Positions 53,332-61,709 of a DNA stretch of 64,000 nucleotides are shown piece after piece. This DNA comes from an uncultured Bradyrhizobium sp. (GTDB lineage: Bacteria > Pseudomonadota > Alphaproteobacteria > Rhizobiales > Xanthobacteraceae): NCBI RefSeq assembly GCF_936943645.1, contig NZ_CAKZJO010000107.1, forward strand, positions 1 to 64,000, given 5' to 3'. The position numbers were made by a program, and so were the translations under genes. Every line of letters starts with the position of its first letter. Within the stretch, counting starts at the first letter, position 1. Below the pieces are notes generated by a model. It saw only the letters and a list, made by a program, of their open reading frames with translations, had not been told where the DNA came from and did not search any database.

Positions 53332-53409
53332 TAGCCCGGATGGAGCGCAGCGTAATCCGGGACTGTCTCGTCGTGGCATGAACCCCGGATTGCGCTGCGC
53401 TCCATCCGG
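53332..53409. repeat. Intergenic palindromic repeat (family E)
   Basis: CCGGATGGAGCGCAGCGTAA at 53336 and the complementary TGCGCTGCGCTCCATCCGG ending at 53409 form a long stem with a loop of about 30 bases. It follows the dienelactone hydrolase gene and precedes the trp leader. It may end the upstream transcript. Confidence 0.75.
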
Positions 53410-53466
53410 TCTGCGGCACCCCCGCCACCCTTGACGCCGTCCCCCGGCCATGGTGAGTATCCGCCC

Positions 53467-53514
53467 ATGAGCACCGCAGCCTGCCCAGCCCGTCGTTGGT
53501 GGCGCACCTCCTAA
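53467..53514 (+). CDS. trpL: Tryptophan leader peptide
   Basis: The short frame ATG to TAA encodes MSTAACPARRWWRTS, with two adjacent tryptophan codons at 53497-53502. It lies 117 bases upstream of trpE(G). The pattern matches leader peptides of attenuation-controlled anthranilate synthase genes in rhizobia. No clear ribosome binding site is present apart from weak purine-rich sequence upstream. Confidence 0.75.
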   Translation: MSTAACPARRWWRTS

Positions 53515-53590
53515 AGAGGTGGCCGGTGCGATTTTCCTTTCCCAAATCGTCTGAGGTCGCCTGCACAGCGCGGCGGCCTTCTCGTTTGTC
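53505..53590 (+). promoter_or_regulatory. Attenuator RNA structure of trpE(G)
   Basis: CACCTC (53505-53510) and GAGGTG (53516-53521) form a hairpin over the leader stop codon. CGATTT (53529-53534) pairs with AAATCG (53544-53549). A terminator-like stem AGGTCGCC (53554-53561) with GGCGGCCT (53572-53579) is followed by TTCTCGTTTG. Ribosome stalling at the Trp codons would occupy the first strand. The exact antiterminator pairing is not resolved by eye. Confidence 0.6.
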
Positions 53591-53630
53591 CTGTGTGGCG
53601 TTCCCTCGGCAAGTTTCGTAAGAGGACGAC

Positions 53631-55796
53631 ATGAACAGGACAGTCTTTGCCCTCCCGGCCAGAAGTGAGTACGCGACCCGCGCGGGGCTGGCGATCACGC
53701 GCGTGGCGGAGCAGTTTACCGGCGGCGCCAACCGGCTCGACGACCTGATCAACCTGCTCGACCGCCGCCGTGGCGTGGTGCTGTCCTCGGGCACGACCGT
53801 GCCGGGCCGCTACGAGAGTTTTGACCTCGGCTTTTCCGATCCGCCGCTCAAGCTCGAGACCACGGGCGTCGATTTCAAGCTCGAAGCGCTCAACGCGCGC
53901 GGAGAGGTGCTGATTGCCTTCCTCGGCGACGTCCTGCGCGAGCCCTGCGTCGTGATTTCCGAGAAGACCGTCACGCGCCTTGCCGGCCACATCGTCCGTG
54001 GCGAGGCGCCCGTCGAAGAGGATCAGCGCACGCGGCGCGCCAGCGTGATGTCGCTGGTGCGCGACATCATCGCCGCTTTCTCCGCCAATGACGACGGGCT
54101 GCTCGGCCTGTTCGGCGCCTTCGCCTATGACCTCGTGTTTCAGATCGAGGACCTCGTGCAGAAGCGCCCGCGTGAGGCCGACCAGCGTGACATCGTGCTG
54201 TACGTACCTGATCGCCTGCTGGCCTATGACCGCGCCACCGGTCGCGGCGTCGTGCTCACTTACGATTTCGCATGGAAGGGCAAATCCACCGCCGGCCTGC
54301 CGCGCGAGACCGCGGAGAGCCCGTATCTGAAGACGCCGCGCCAGGGCTTTGCCGATCACGCGCCCGGCGAATATCAGGCGACGGTGGAGACGGCGCGCGC
54401 CGCGTTCGCCCGCGGCGATCTGTTCGAGGCCGTGCCCGGCCAGCTGTTCGCCGAGCCCTGCGACCGCTCACCGGCCGAAGTGTTCCAGCGCCTCTGCGTC
54501 ATCAACCCATCGCCCTACGGCGCGCTGATGAATCTCGGCGAGGGCGAGTTTCTCGTCTCGGCCTCTCCGGAAATGTTCGTGCGTTCCGACGGGCGCCGGG
54601 TCGAGACCTGCCCGATCTCGGGCACGATCGCGCGCGGCAGCGACGCGATCGGCGATGCCGAGCAGATCCGCCAGCTTCTGAACTCGGAGAAGGACGAGTT
54701 CGAGCTCAACATGTGCACCGACGTCGATCGCAACGACAAGGCGCGCGTCTGCGTGCCCGGCACCATCAAGGTGCTGGCGCGTCGGCAGATCGAGACCTAC
54801 TCAAAACTGTTCCACACCGTCGATCACGTCGAGGGCATGCTGCGCCCCGGCTTCGACGCGCTCGATGCCTTCCTCACCCACGCCTGGGCGGTGACCGTCA
54901 CCGGCGCGCCAAAGCTCTGGGCGATGCAGTTCGTCGAGGATCACGAGCGCTCGCCGCGGCGCTGGTATGCCGGCGCGATCGGCGCGGTGAACTTCGACGG
55001 CAGCATCAACACCGGCCTCACCATCCGCACCATCCGCATGAAGGATGGCCTTGCCGAAGTGCGCGTCGGCGCCACCTGCCTGTTCGATTCCGATCCTGCC
55101 GCCGAAGATCGCGAGTGCCAGGTCAAGGCCGCCGCGCTGTTCCAGGCTCTGCGCGGCGATCCGCCGAAGCCGCTCTCGACCTTCGCGCCCGATGCGACCG
55201 GCTCGGGCAAGCGGGTGCTGCTGATCGACCACGACGACAGCTTCGTGCACATGCTGGCCGACTATTTCCGCCAGGTCGGCGCCGAGGTCACCGTGGTGCG
55301 CTATGTGCATGCGCTGGACATGCTCAAGCAGAGGACATGGGACTTGCTGGTGCTGTCGCCCGGCCCCGGGCGTCCGGAGGACTTCAAGATCAAGACGACG
55401 ATCGATGCCGCGCTGGAGAAGAAGCTGCCGGTGTTCGGCGTCTGCTTGGGCGTACAGGCCATCGGCGAATATTTCGGCGGCGAGCTCGGCCAGCTCACCC
55501 ATCCCGCCCACGGCCGCCCCTCGCGGGTGCAGGTGCGGGGTGGGCGCCTGATGCGCAACCTGCCGAACGAGATCGTCATCGGCCGCTATCACTCGCTCTT
55601 CGTCGAGCGCGACAGCATGCCGGAGGTTCTGTCCGTCACCGCCAGCACGGAGGACGGCGTCGCCATGGCGCTCGAGCACAAGACCCTGCCGGTCGCTGGC
55701 GTGCAATTCCACCCGGAATCGCTGATGTCGCTCGGTAACGAGGTGGGACTACGTATTGTCGAAAATGCGTTCCGGCTGGATGCTGGGACGAATTGA
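53631..55796 (+). CDS. trpE(G): Fused anthranilate synthase TrpE-TrpG
   Basis: The 721-residue enzyme converts chorismate and glutamine to anthranilate, the first step of tryptophan synthesis. Residues about 1-520 are the TrpE part, with the blocks GEGEFLVSASPEMFVR, CPISGTIARG and DRNDKARVC. The TrpG glutamine amidotransferase begins near 525 (RVLLIDHDDSFVHMLADYF), has nucleophile C605 in FGVCLGVQAIGEYF, and ends with GVQFHPESL. This fused form is typical of rhizobia. It stands alone, away from other trp genes, under the attenuator upstream. Confidence 0.96.
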   Translation: MNRTVFALPARSEYATRAGLAITRVAEQFTGGANRLDDLINLLDRRRGVVLSSGTTVPGRYESFDLGFSDPPLKLETTGVDFKLEALNARGEVLIAFLGDVLREPCVVISEKTVTRLAGHIVRGEAPVEEDQRTRRASVMSLVRDIIAAFSANDDGLLGLFGAFAYDLVFQIEDLVQKRPREADQRDIVLYVPDRLLAYDRATGRGVVLTYDFAWKGKSTAGLPRETAESPYLKTPRQGFADHAPGEYQATVETARAAFARGDLFEAVPGQLFAEPCDRSPAEVFQRLCVINPSPYGALMNLGEGEFLVSASPEMFVRSDGRRVETCPISGTIARGSDAIGDAEQIRQLLNSEKDEFELNMCTDVDRNDKARVCVPGTIKVLARRQIETYSKLFHTVDHVEGMLRPGFDALDAFLTHAWAVTVTGAPKLWAMQFVEDHERSPRRWYAGAIGAVNFDGSINTGLTIRTIRMKDGLAEVRVGATCLFDSDPAAEDRECQVKAAALFQALRGDPPKPLSTFAPDATGSGKRVLLIDHDDSFVHMLADYFRQVGAEVTVVRYVHALDMLKQRTWDLLVLSPGPGRPEDFKIKTTIDAALEKKLPVFGVCLGVQAIGEYFGGELGQLTHPAHGRPSRVQVRGGRLMRNLPNEIVIGRYHSLFVERDSMPEVLSVTASTEDGVAMALEHKTLPVAGVQFHPESLMSLGNEVGLRIVENAFRLDAGTN

Positions 55797-55804
55797 GTAA
55801 GGAC

Positions 55805-55918
55805 CGTCATTGCGAGGAGCCCGCGACAAATTGCGAAGCAATTTTGCGCTGGCGACGAAGCAATCCAGACTGCTGCCGCGGGGAAGATCTGGATTGCTTC
55901 GCTTCGCTCGCAATGACG
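55805..55918. repeat. Interspersed palindromic repeat family A, copy 4
   Basis: The element starts CGTCATTGCGAGGAGC and ends CGCTCGCAATGACG. Inner arms GAAGCAATCCAGA and TCTGGATTGCTTC are complementary, and an extra insert (AAATTGCGAAGCAATTTTGCGC) makes it longer than the other copies. It lies between trpE(G) and apt, which run in the same direction. Confidence 0.85.
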
Positions 55919-55943
55919 GTGGAAAAGCCAGAGCGAGATAACC

Positions 55944-56483
55944 ATGACCTTTGACCACGACATCAAGGCGAGCGTCCGCACCATCCCCGACTATCCCAAG
56001 CCCGGGATCATGTTCCGCGACATCACGACCCTGCTTGCCGACGCGCGCGCCTTTCGCCGCGCGGTGGACGAGCTCGTCAATCCCTGGGCCGGCAACAAGA
56101 TCGACAAGGTCGCCGGCATGGAGGCGAGGGGCTTCATCATCGGCGGCGCGGTGGCGCATCAGCTCTCGGCCGGCTTCGTGCCGATCCGCAAGAAGGGCAA
56201 GCTGCCGCACACCACCGTGCGCATCGCCTACTCGCTCGAATACGGCATCGACGAGATGGAGATGCATGTCGACGCGATCGCGCCCGGCGAGCGCGTCATC
56301 CTGGTGGACGACCTCATCGCCACCGGCGGCACCGCGGAAGGCGCGGTGAAGCTGCTGCGCCAGATCGGCGCCAACGTCGTCGCCGCCTGCTTCATCATCG
56401 ACCTGCCCGAGCTGGGTGGCGCCGCCAAGCTGCGCGCCATGGACGTGCCGGTGCGCACGCTGATGACGTTCGAGGGGCATTGA
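55944..56483 (+). CDS. apt: Adenine phosphoribosyltransferase
   Basis: The 179-residue enzyme salvages adenine with PRPP to AMP. PDYPKPGIMFRDITTLLAD is the Apt N-terminal block, GMEARGFIIGGAVAHQL binds the base, and VILVDDLIATGGTAEGA is the PRPP motif. The length is typical. The stop lies 16 bases from the end of the convergent GIY-YIG gene. Confidence 0.96.
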   Translation: MTFDHDIKASVRTIPDYPKPGIMFRDITTLLADARAFRRAVDELVNPWAGNKIDKVAGMEARGFIIGGAVAHQLSAGFVPIRKKGKLPHTTVRIAYSLEYGIDEMEMHVDAIAPGERVILVDDLIATGGTAEGAVKLLRQIGANVVAACFIIDLPELGGAAKLRAMDVPVRTLMTFEGH

Positions 56484-56499
56484 GCCCCCGCCGCGGTGG

Positions 56500-56874
56500 T
56501 CAGACCACCTCGGCCTTCAGCTCGTCCCGCCAATGCAGCAGGCGCTCCTTCAGGAGCGCGTTCCTGACATAGGCGCTCTCCTCATCCTCCAGCCGCTCGC
56601 ATTCGCCAAAGGCCAAGCCGGCCTCGCCATGCGCTTTCCAGGCCGCCTGGAGGCTGCGGCAGGGGTGGGCGCCCTGGCGCAGCGAGAACCAGATGCGGTT
56701 CTGGATCGTCTCCAGGTTGGGCGCCTGGCCGACCCAGGCCTGCCCTGACGCCGCGCAGCGCACGACGTAGATGCCCGCAATGGTCTTACGCTCCTTGTAG
56801 GCGGCGATCGCTGCTTTCCGGTCGATGCTCACGGGGGACTGGCCTTGCTGAGGGGATGTCGATGCCCGCCTCAA
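56500..56874 (-). CDS. GIY-YIG-like nuclease domain protein
   Basis: The protein has up to 124 residues. GIYVVRCAASGQAWVGQAPNLETIQNRIWFSLRQGAHPC follows the GIY-YIG layout, but the second half-motif reads WVG rather than YIG; the arginine (QNRIW) and a later glutamate are available. The start is unclear: TTG 56874 or GTG 56832, and neither has a strong ribosome binding site. Small stand-alone GIY-YIG proteins may be DNA-acting nucleases or inactive binders. Confidence 0.8.
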   Translation of the reverse strand: MRRASTSPQQGQSPVSIDRKAAIAAYKERKTIAGIYVVRCAASGQAWVGQAPNLETIQNRIWFSLRQGAHPCRSLQAAWKAHGEAGLAFGECERLEDEESAYVRNALLKERLLHWRDELKAEVV

Positions 56875-56919
56875 TAGGCCGGCTTCAGCCCACAGTCAAT
56901 ATTACCCGGGTATAATTAT

Positions 56920-57588
56920 TCAGGAGCGCTGCAGGATCAGGCTGAGCTCGAGCTCGCGGAAGGCGAGGTAATTGCGCCGGGTCCATTGGTGCAGCTCGGT
57001 AGACGAATCCTTCTCCTGGCGCAGGTAGCGGGTGAAGGAGAAGTTCAGCCGGTCGACATAGGTCTTGAGGAAGCCGGGCAGTGCGGGCAGGCGAAACACC
57101 CGGCCGCCTTCCATCGCGGTCGGCAGCTCGCCGCGCACGACGTATTCGTTGTCCACCGTGATCAGGTTCATGCGCGGGATCTGGCCGCGCAGCATCTCAT
57201 GGGCGCGCGCCGAGACGCGGTCGGTATCGGCGATGAACAGGATCTGGGGCGCGACATGGCGGCGCGCCGCTTCCTTGAGCAGGCCGATCTCCTCGGTCAT
57301 CTTGAAGAACTCGTCGAAGGCATGGAAGCCGAGGTCGATCACCTTGGCGAGCCCGTCGTCGACGATGACGCGGTCCATCAGCTGCATCTTGCCGAAGGTG
57401 TCGATCACGTCGGCGGTCTCGGTGATCCCGGGCAGATAGTCGAGCAGCGAGGGCTCTTTCAGATTGACGTCGAAAGCCGCGACATTGCCGTTCTTGAGCA
57501 GCAGGAATTCGCTCAAAAGCCGCGCCAGCAGGGTCTTGCCGACCTGCGGGCGGGGCGAGCAGATGATGTAGACGGGCGTTGCGGGCAT
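56920..57588 (-). CDS. ParA/MinD-like ATPase with deviant P-loop
   Basis: The 222-residue protein begins VYIICSPRPQVGKTLLARLLSEFLLLKNGNVAAFDVN, a P-loop of the deviant Walker A type (RPQVGKT, without the signature lysine of KGGVGKT). The switch aspartate FDVN follows, and VIDLGFHAFDEFF and ILFIADTD are later. The C-terminal half lacks a recognised partner motif. It lies 60 bases downstream of a second ParA-like gene on the same strand. The function is unknown. Confidence 0.8.
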   Translation of the reverse strand: MPATPVYIICSPRPQVGKTLLARLLSEFLLLKNGNVAAFDVNLKEPSLLDYLPGITETADVIDTFGKMQLMDRVIVDDGLAKVIDLGFHAFDEFFKMTEEIGLLKEAARRHVAPQILFIADTDRVSARAHEMLRGQIPRMNLITVDNEYVVRGELPTAMEGGRVFRLPALPGFLKTYVDRLNFSFTRYLRQEKDSSTELHQWTRRNYLAFRELELSLILQRS

Positions 57589-57648
57589 CGACAGCTATAT
57601 CAGTCGAACTTGGCGACCAATCCAGCCGTATCAGCCCGCACTTCGCAA

Positions 57649-58401
57649 CTATTTTTCGCTGTTGCGGGTGACGGACTTCGAGCCGACGATGTCGGTCAGG
57701 CGGATGCGGTCGAACTCGCTCCAGACGTTCGCCAGCCAGTGCCGGACATAGCCGCGCAGCACGAAGGAGTAGTTCGCGGCCTCGTCGTTGATGCCCTTGT
57801 TGGCGACGAATTTCAGGAACGGAACGGAGGACACCTCGACCTGCTCATAGGCCATTTCGTTGAGCTTGGGGATGGTCAGCTCGGTGGCGTCCTTGATGCG
57901 GTGGAAATAGGAATTGTAGGTCGCCTGGTCCCACTGGAAGAATTGGGTGTCGTTGATGAAGTTCTTGACCAGGAAATATTTCGCACCGGTCATGAAGCCT
58001 GCGGTCTCCGCGATCTCCTCCAGCGAAGCAATCGAGGGGCCCAGGATGTGGAACACCGCGAAGGTGATCTGGCCGGCCTTGGCAGCGTCAAGGAAGCCGA
58101 TGTCGCGCAGCGAAGCCAGTGCAGGCGAGAGCAGGCCGGCGCGAACGTCGATGACGGTGACCGAAGGGCTGACCGCGTTGAGCGTGTCGAAGATCTTCAT
58201 CTGATCGGCCGTCGTCGTCATGTCGACGATCTCGGTGATATCAGGGTGGAAGCGCTTCAGGGTTCCGCGCGGCGACTCCGTGTCGAAGGCGCGCGTCGGC
58301 ACGTTGTTGGCTGAGAAATAATCGAGCAAGGTGCGCGACACCGTGGTCTTGCCGACCCCGCCCTTGTCCGCGCCCACCACAACCACTGCCGGCTTTGCCA
58401 T
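57649..58401 (-). CDS. ParA/MinD-like ATPase
   Basis: The 250-residue protein has a deviant Walker A (VVVGADKGGVGKTTVSRTLLDYF) with the signature lysine, then FDTES and VTVIDVRAGLL. Its later part (KYFLVKNFINDTQFFQWDQATYNSYFHRI) is specific to this group. It resembles orphan ParA/VirC1-like ATPases rather than chromosomal ParA, and no parB-like gene or centromere repeat is nearby. It is the upstream gene of a two-ATPase unit. The function is unknown. Confidence 0.85.
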   Translation of the reverse strand: MAKPAVVVVGADKGGVGKTTVSRTLLDYFSANNVPTRAFDTESPRGTLKRFHPDITEIVDMTTTADQMKIFDTLNAVSPSVTVIDVRAGLLSPALASLRDIGFLDAAKAGQITFAVFHILGPSIASLEEIAETAGFMTGAKYFLVKNFINDTQFFQWDQATYNSYFHRIKDATELTIPKLNEMAYEQVEVSSVPFLKFVANKGINDEAANYSFVLRGYVRHWLANVWSEFDRIRLTDIVGSKSVTRNSEK

Positions 58402-58611
58402 TGCTGTCCCCTAACGCGCGCCCCCGATCGCGAGATCGCAATCGGCCGGGCCCCAAATCGATGTCCCACAGGACGTCCCGAGTCTGCTGTTGGGCGCGAA
58501 CATGGCAGAAACAAGGGAGAATTCAAATCTCTGGCACCTCGTCGCGGCAATTCCCCGAGGTTTTTCCCGATCGTGGCGAAACCCGCCGCGAACCGCGGCC
58601 AAACGCGAGGC

Positions 58612-59844
58612 TCAGTGGCGGCCCCAGGGACCCATGGGGTTTCCCGCGGGATTGCCTGTCGAGGGGGCTGAAGGGCTTGACGCGGGCACGGGCGGCGGAC
58701 TGGCCGTGCTGCTTGCGTCGCCCCACGGGCCATGCGGCGACGGCGCTGGGCCGCCCTGCGGCGCGGCTTGCGCCTCGGCTTGTTCCGGCTCGAGATGCTC
58801 CGTCTCTTCAGCGAGGTCCGGTAGCGGGCCGGGGTCGTGGCCGCCGGCAAACTTGACCAAGGCATCGACCCTGGATTGCACCGAGGGGTGGGTTGCGAAC
58901 AGATCGGCAAAGCCCTCGCGGGGATTGTCGACGCAGAGCTCCATCACCGCCGAGGTCGCGCCGGGGAGCTCGCCGCGATTCTCGATCTTGCGCAGCGCCG
59001 AGATCATGGCGTCGGGATCTTTCGTCAGCTCGACAGAGCCGGCGTCGGCAAGATATTCGCGCGACCGCGACAGAGCGAGCTTGACCACCTGGGACAGCAG
59101 CCAGGCCACGACGATCAGCACGATCGCGATGATGATCACGATCACCGCGCCGCCGCCGGAATTCTTGTTGTCGCTCGACGACGAGGACGACCGCGACGAC
59201 GAGGACGAGGACCACGAGCCGCCGGAGCCGGAGCTCCAGCTGAAATTCGTGAACAGGCGGAAGAACAATTCGCCGAAGAAGCCGACCACGCCGGCGATGA
59301 TGACGGCGACCACCATCAGCTGCACGTCGCCGTTCTTGATGTGGGTCAGCTCGTGGCCCAGCACCGCCTCGATCTCCTTGTCGTCGAGCGCATCGAGGAG
59401 ACCCGTGGTGACGGTGATGGAATATTGCCGGGGATTGAGGCCGGTCGCGAAAGCGTTCAGCGCCGGGCTCTCCATGATCTTCAGCTTCGGCATGGTGATG
59501 CCGCGCGAGATGCAGAGGTTTTCGAGCAGATTGTAGAGCCGCGGCTCTTCCTTCCGGGTGACGTCGTGGCCGCCGGTCACCGCGTCGATCATCGACTGGT
59601 GGAAGAAATAGGCGATCACGATCCAGACCGCCGCCACGACCGTCGCGACGGGCGCGGCGACTTTCAGGTCCTGGAAGGCATGGCTCAGATAGTAGGCGAC
59701 CGTGCCGTTGCCGTTGATGACGACTTCGGCGACCAGCGCGCCGGCATAGACCAGCACATAGACCAGGGCGAACAGGCCGCCCAGCAAGAGCATCGAACGA
59801 AACTTGTTCGAGGCGATGTGCGTGTAGAGACCATACGCGGCCAT
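58612..59844 (-). CDS. Membrane M48 metalloprotease with Ser-rich insert
   Basis: The 410-residue protease has two N-terminal helices (SMLLLGGLFALVYVLVYAGALVAEVVI and APVATVVAAVWIVIAYFF) and the zinc motif VLGHELTHIKNGD. A further helix (LMVVAVIIAGVVGFFGELFF) precedes a long low-complexity Ser/Gly insert (SWSSGSGGSWSSSSSSRSS region) and another helix (VIVIIIAIVLIVVAWLLSQVV). The third-ligand region LALSRSREYLADAGSVEL follows, and the tail is Pro/Ala-rich. It is HtpX-like and follows LemA by 34 bases, a pairing often seen in bacteria. Confidence 0.92.
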   Translation of the reverse strand: MAAYGLYTHIASNKFRSMLLLGGLFALVYVLVYAGALVAEVVINGNGTVAYYLSHAFQDLKVAAPVATVVAAVWIVIAYFFHQSMIDAVTGGHDVTRKEEPRLYNLLENLCISRGITMPKLKIMESPALNAFATGLNPRQYSITVTTGLLDALDDKEIEAVLGHELTHIKNGDVQLMVVAVIIAGVVGFFGELFFRLFTNFSWSSGSGGSWSSSSSSRSSSSSSDNKNSGGGAVIVIIIAIVLIVVAWLLSQVVKLALSRSREYLADAGSVELTKDPDAMISALRKIENRGELPGATSAVMELCVDNPREGFADLFATHPSVQSRVDALVKFAGGHDPGPLPDLAEETEHLEPEQAEAQAAPQGGPAPSPHGPWGDASSTASPPPVPASSPSAPSTGNPAGNPMGPWGRH

Positions 59845-59878
59845 GACGCGGGTGCCCTGCCGGCCTATCGGCGTGAGA

Positions 59879-60439
59879 TCAGAACTTCACCTGCGGCGCG
59901 GCCTCGACCTCGGTACGGCTCGCGCCGAGATCGAAGAAGTCCTTCTTGGTGAAGCCGAACATGCCGGCGAACAGGGCGGCGGGCAGCTGCTGGATGCCGG
60001 TGTTGTATTCCTGGACCGCGTTGTTGAAGAAGCGGCGGCTCGCCGCGATCTTGTTCTCGAGGTCGGAGAGCTCGGATGCGAGCTGCTGGAAATTGGCGTT
60101 GGCCTTGAGATCCGGATAGGCCTCCGACAGCGCGATCAGCCGGCCGAGCGCGCCGGAGAGCTGGTTCTCGGCCGCGGACACCTGCGCAGGCCCTTGCGCC
60201 GACATTGCCGAATTGCGCGCCTTGATGACGTCGTCGAGCGTGCCACGCTCATGCGAGGCATAGCCCTTCACCGTCTCGACGAGGTTCGGGATCAGATCGT
60301 GGCGCTGCTTGAGTTGCACGTCGATATCGGCAAAGGCCTGGCCGACGCGCTGGCTCAGCGCCACCAGGCGGTTGTAGGCGCTGAAGGCCACGAAAGCGAG
60401 AACGACGATGACGCCGAGAACGATCCAGCCGGTCGACAT
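59879..60439 (-). CDS. LemA family protein
   Basis: This 186-residue LemA protein has an N-terminal membrane helix (GWIVLGVIVVLAFVAFSAY) and the coiled helical core (NRLVALSQRVGQAFADIDVQLKQRHDLIPNLVETVKGYASHE, VSAAENQLSGALGRLIALSEAYPDLKANANFQQL). The C-terminal block is FGFTKKDFFD. It is transcribed ahead of the M48 protease and probably acts with it at the membrane. The molecular role is not established. Confidence 0.94.
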   Translation of the reverse strand: MSTGWIVLGVIVVLAFVAFSAYNRLVALSQRVGQAFADIDVQLKQRHDLIPNLVETVKGYASHERGTLDDVIKARNSAMSAQGPAQVSAAENQLSGALGRLIALSEAYPDLKANANFQQLASELSDLENKIAASRRFFNNAVQEYNTGIQQLPAALFAGMFGFTKKDFFDLGASRTEVEAAPQVKF

Positions 60440-60576
60440 GGAGAACTCCTGAAGGGGGAAGAAGGCGGGCCTAGCCTAGACCAAATTGGCGCGGATTGAG
60501 AGCCCGGCGCAGAGGGGAGGTAAGACTTGGTCGAATGGGGAGCCGCCCGCGTTCAAGGCAAAAGCGGGTCGCGAGG

Positions 60577-61554
60577 TTAACTTTCGGCAATGACGGCGTC
60601 GCCCCAGCGCCAGCGCCGGGCGCTTGCATAGGCCGCCTTGTCGCGCCGCGGGACCTTTGCGAGCTCGATGCCTTGCTCCGTGCAGAGTTTCGCGGTGATC
60701 TCGGCCTTGCCGATATCCGGCGGCGCCAACACTCGCGCGGCGCGCGTTGTGGGCGGGGTGCGGGTCAGCGCGACGTAGATGAAGCGCTCGTCCTCGAACG
60801 GCACCTCGGCGCCCTTGATCTGGCGGTGCGCCTGAGAGCGCGGCAGGCGCTGGTTGAAATGACACCAGTCGGGCGCGACGAGCGGGCACGGCTTTTCGTG
60901 CGGGCAGGGCGTGGCGACGTAGGCGCCGGCGGCGATCAATTGCTGGCGCAGGGCGAGGATGCGGGCATAGCCGGCCGGCGTGCCGGGCTCGATCACGAGC
61001 AGCGCGTGGCGCGCTTTGGCCCACATCGCCGCGGCGAGGGCGCGCTGGTCGCTCTCACTGAGCTCGCCGATGACATAGCTCGCGATCACGAGATCGGCTT
61101 GCGTGACCTCGGCGAGGTTGCCGCCGGCATCGCCGGGCAGATAGCGGCACTCCGCCAATCGCGTGCTGTCGCGCGCCAGTTCGAGCGCGAGCCGGCTGAG
61201 CGTGGCGTTGGCGTCGAGCAGGGTGAAATCCTGCAGTGATGGAAACGCTTCCGCCGCCGCCCAGCTCGCGGTGCCCGGACCGGCGCCCACGTCGAGCAGA
61301 GTCTCCGGGGCGAGGTCAGGCGCGATCTCCGTCAGCGCATTGAGGCTCGCGGCCACCGCCGCGTAGGTCGCGGGCATGCGCGCCAGCGCATAGGCGAGCG
61401 CATCGGCCTCGGACTTGATCGTGCCGGAGGTGCCGCCGGCGCGGTAGCTGGTCGAGATCTTCTGCGAGCGCTGCGCCGCGTCGGTGCGTGAGAAGCCCTG
61501 CAGCTTGCCGTCGAGGGCGGCCTTGAGTTCGGCGGGGAGGGTGGGGGAGATCAT
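60577..61554 (-). CDS. Rsm22-family ribosome-associated methyltransferase-like protein
   Basis: The 325-residue protein has a SAM-binding motif (TLLDVGAGPGTASWAAAEAF) and a downstream DLVIASYVIGEL segment. A C-terminal cysteine cluster (TPCPHEKPCPLVAPDWCHFNQRLPRS) is the iron-sulfur-binding region of the Rsm22/METTL17 family. Members act in small ribosomal subunit assembly, and methyltransferase activity is uncertain. It is a single gene next to a family C repeat. Confidence 0.9.
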   Translation of the reverse strand: MISPTLPAELKAALDGKLQGFSRTDAAQRSQKISTSYRAGGTSGTIKSEADALAYALARMPATYAAVAASLNALTEIAPDLAPETLLDVGAGPGTASWAAAEAFPSLQDFTLLDANATLSRLALELARDSTRLAECRYLPGDAGGNLAEVTQADLVIASYVIGELSESDQRALAAAMWAKARHALLVIEPGTPAGYARILALRQQLIAAGAYVATPCPHEKPCPLVAPDWCHFNQRLPRSQAHRQIKGAEVPFEDERFIYVALTRTPPTTRAARVLAPPDIGKAEITAKLCTEQGIELAKVPRRDKAAYASARRWRWGDAVIAES

Positions 61555-61562
61555 CTTCCGCG

Positions 61563-61690
61563 GTCATGCCCCGCGCAGGCGGGGCATCCAGTAGTCCGAG
61601 GCGGTGCCGTCAAATCGAGACGCTGCGGCGTACTGGATCATTCGCCCCAGTGCGCAATTTTGCGCACAAGGCGGATGATGACATCGGCGG
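61563..61690. repeat. Interspersed palindromic repeat family C, copy 2
   Basis: The element contains ATGCCCCGC and GCGGGGCAT arms, GCTGCGGCGTACTGGAT (61622-61638), and the GCGCAATTTTGCGCAC hairpin, matching copy 1 at 13512. It lies between smc and the Rsm22-like gene, both on the reverse strand. Confidence 0.75.
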
Positions 61691-61709
61691 GGGTGGCGCA
61701 ACCGCCGCC

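Noticed and set aside
56920..58401. ParA-like genes as the chromosomal or plasmid partition locus
   Set aside because: No ParB-like gene and no parS-like palindrome cluster was seen nearby, and the protein sequences differ from chromosomal ParA.
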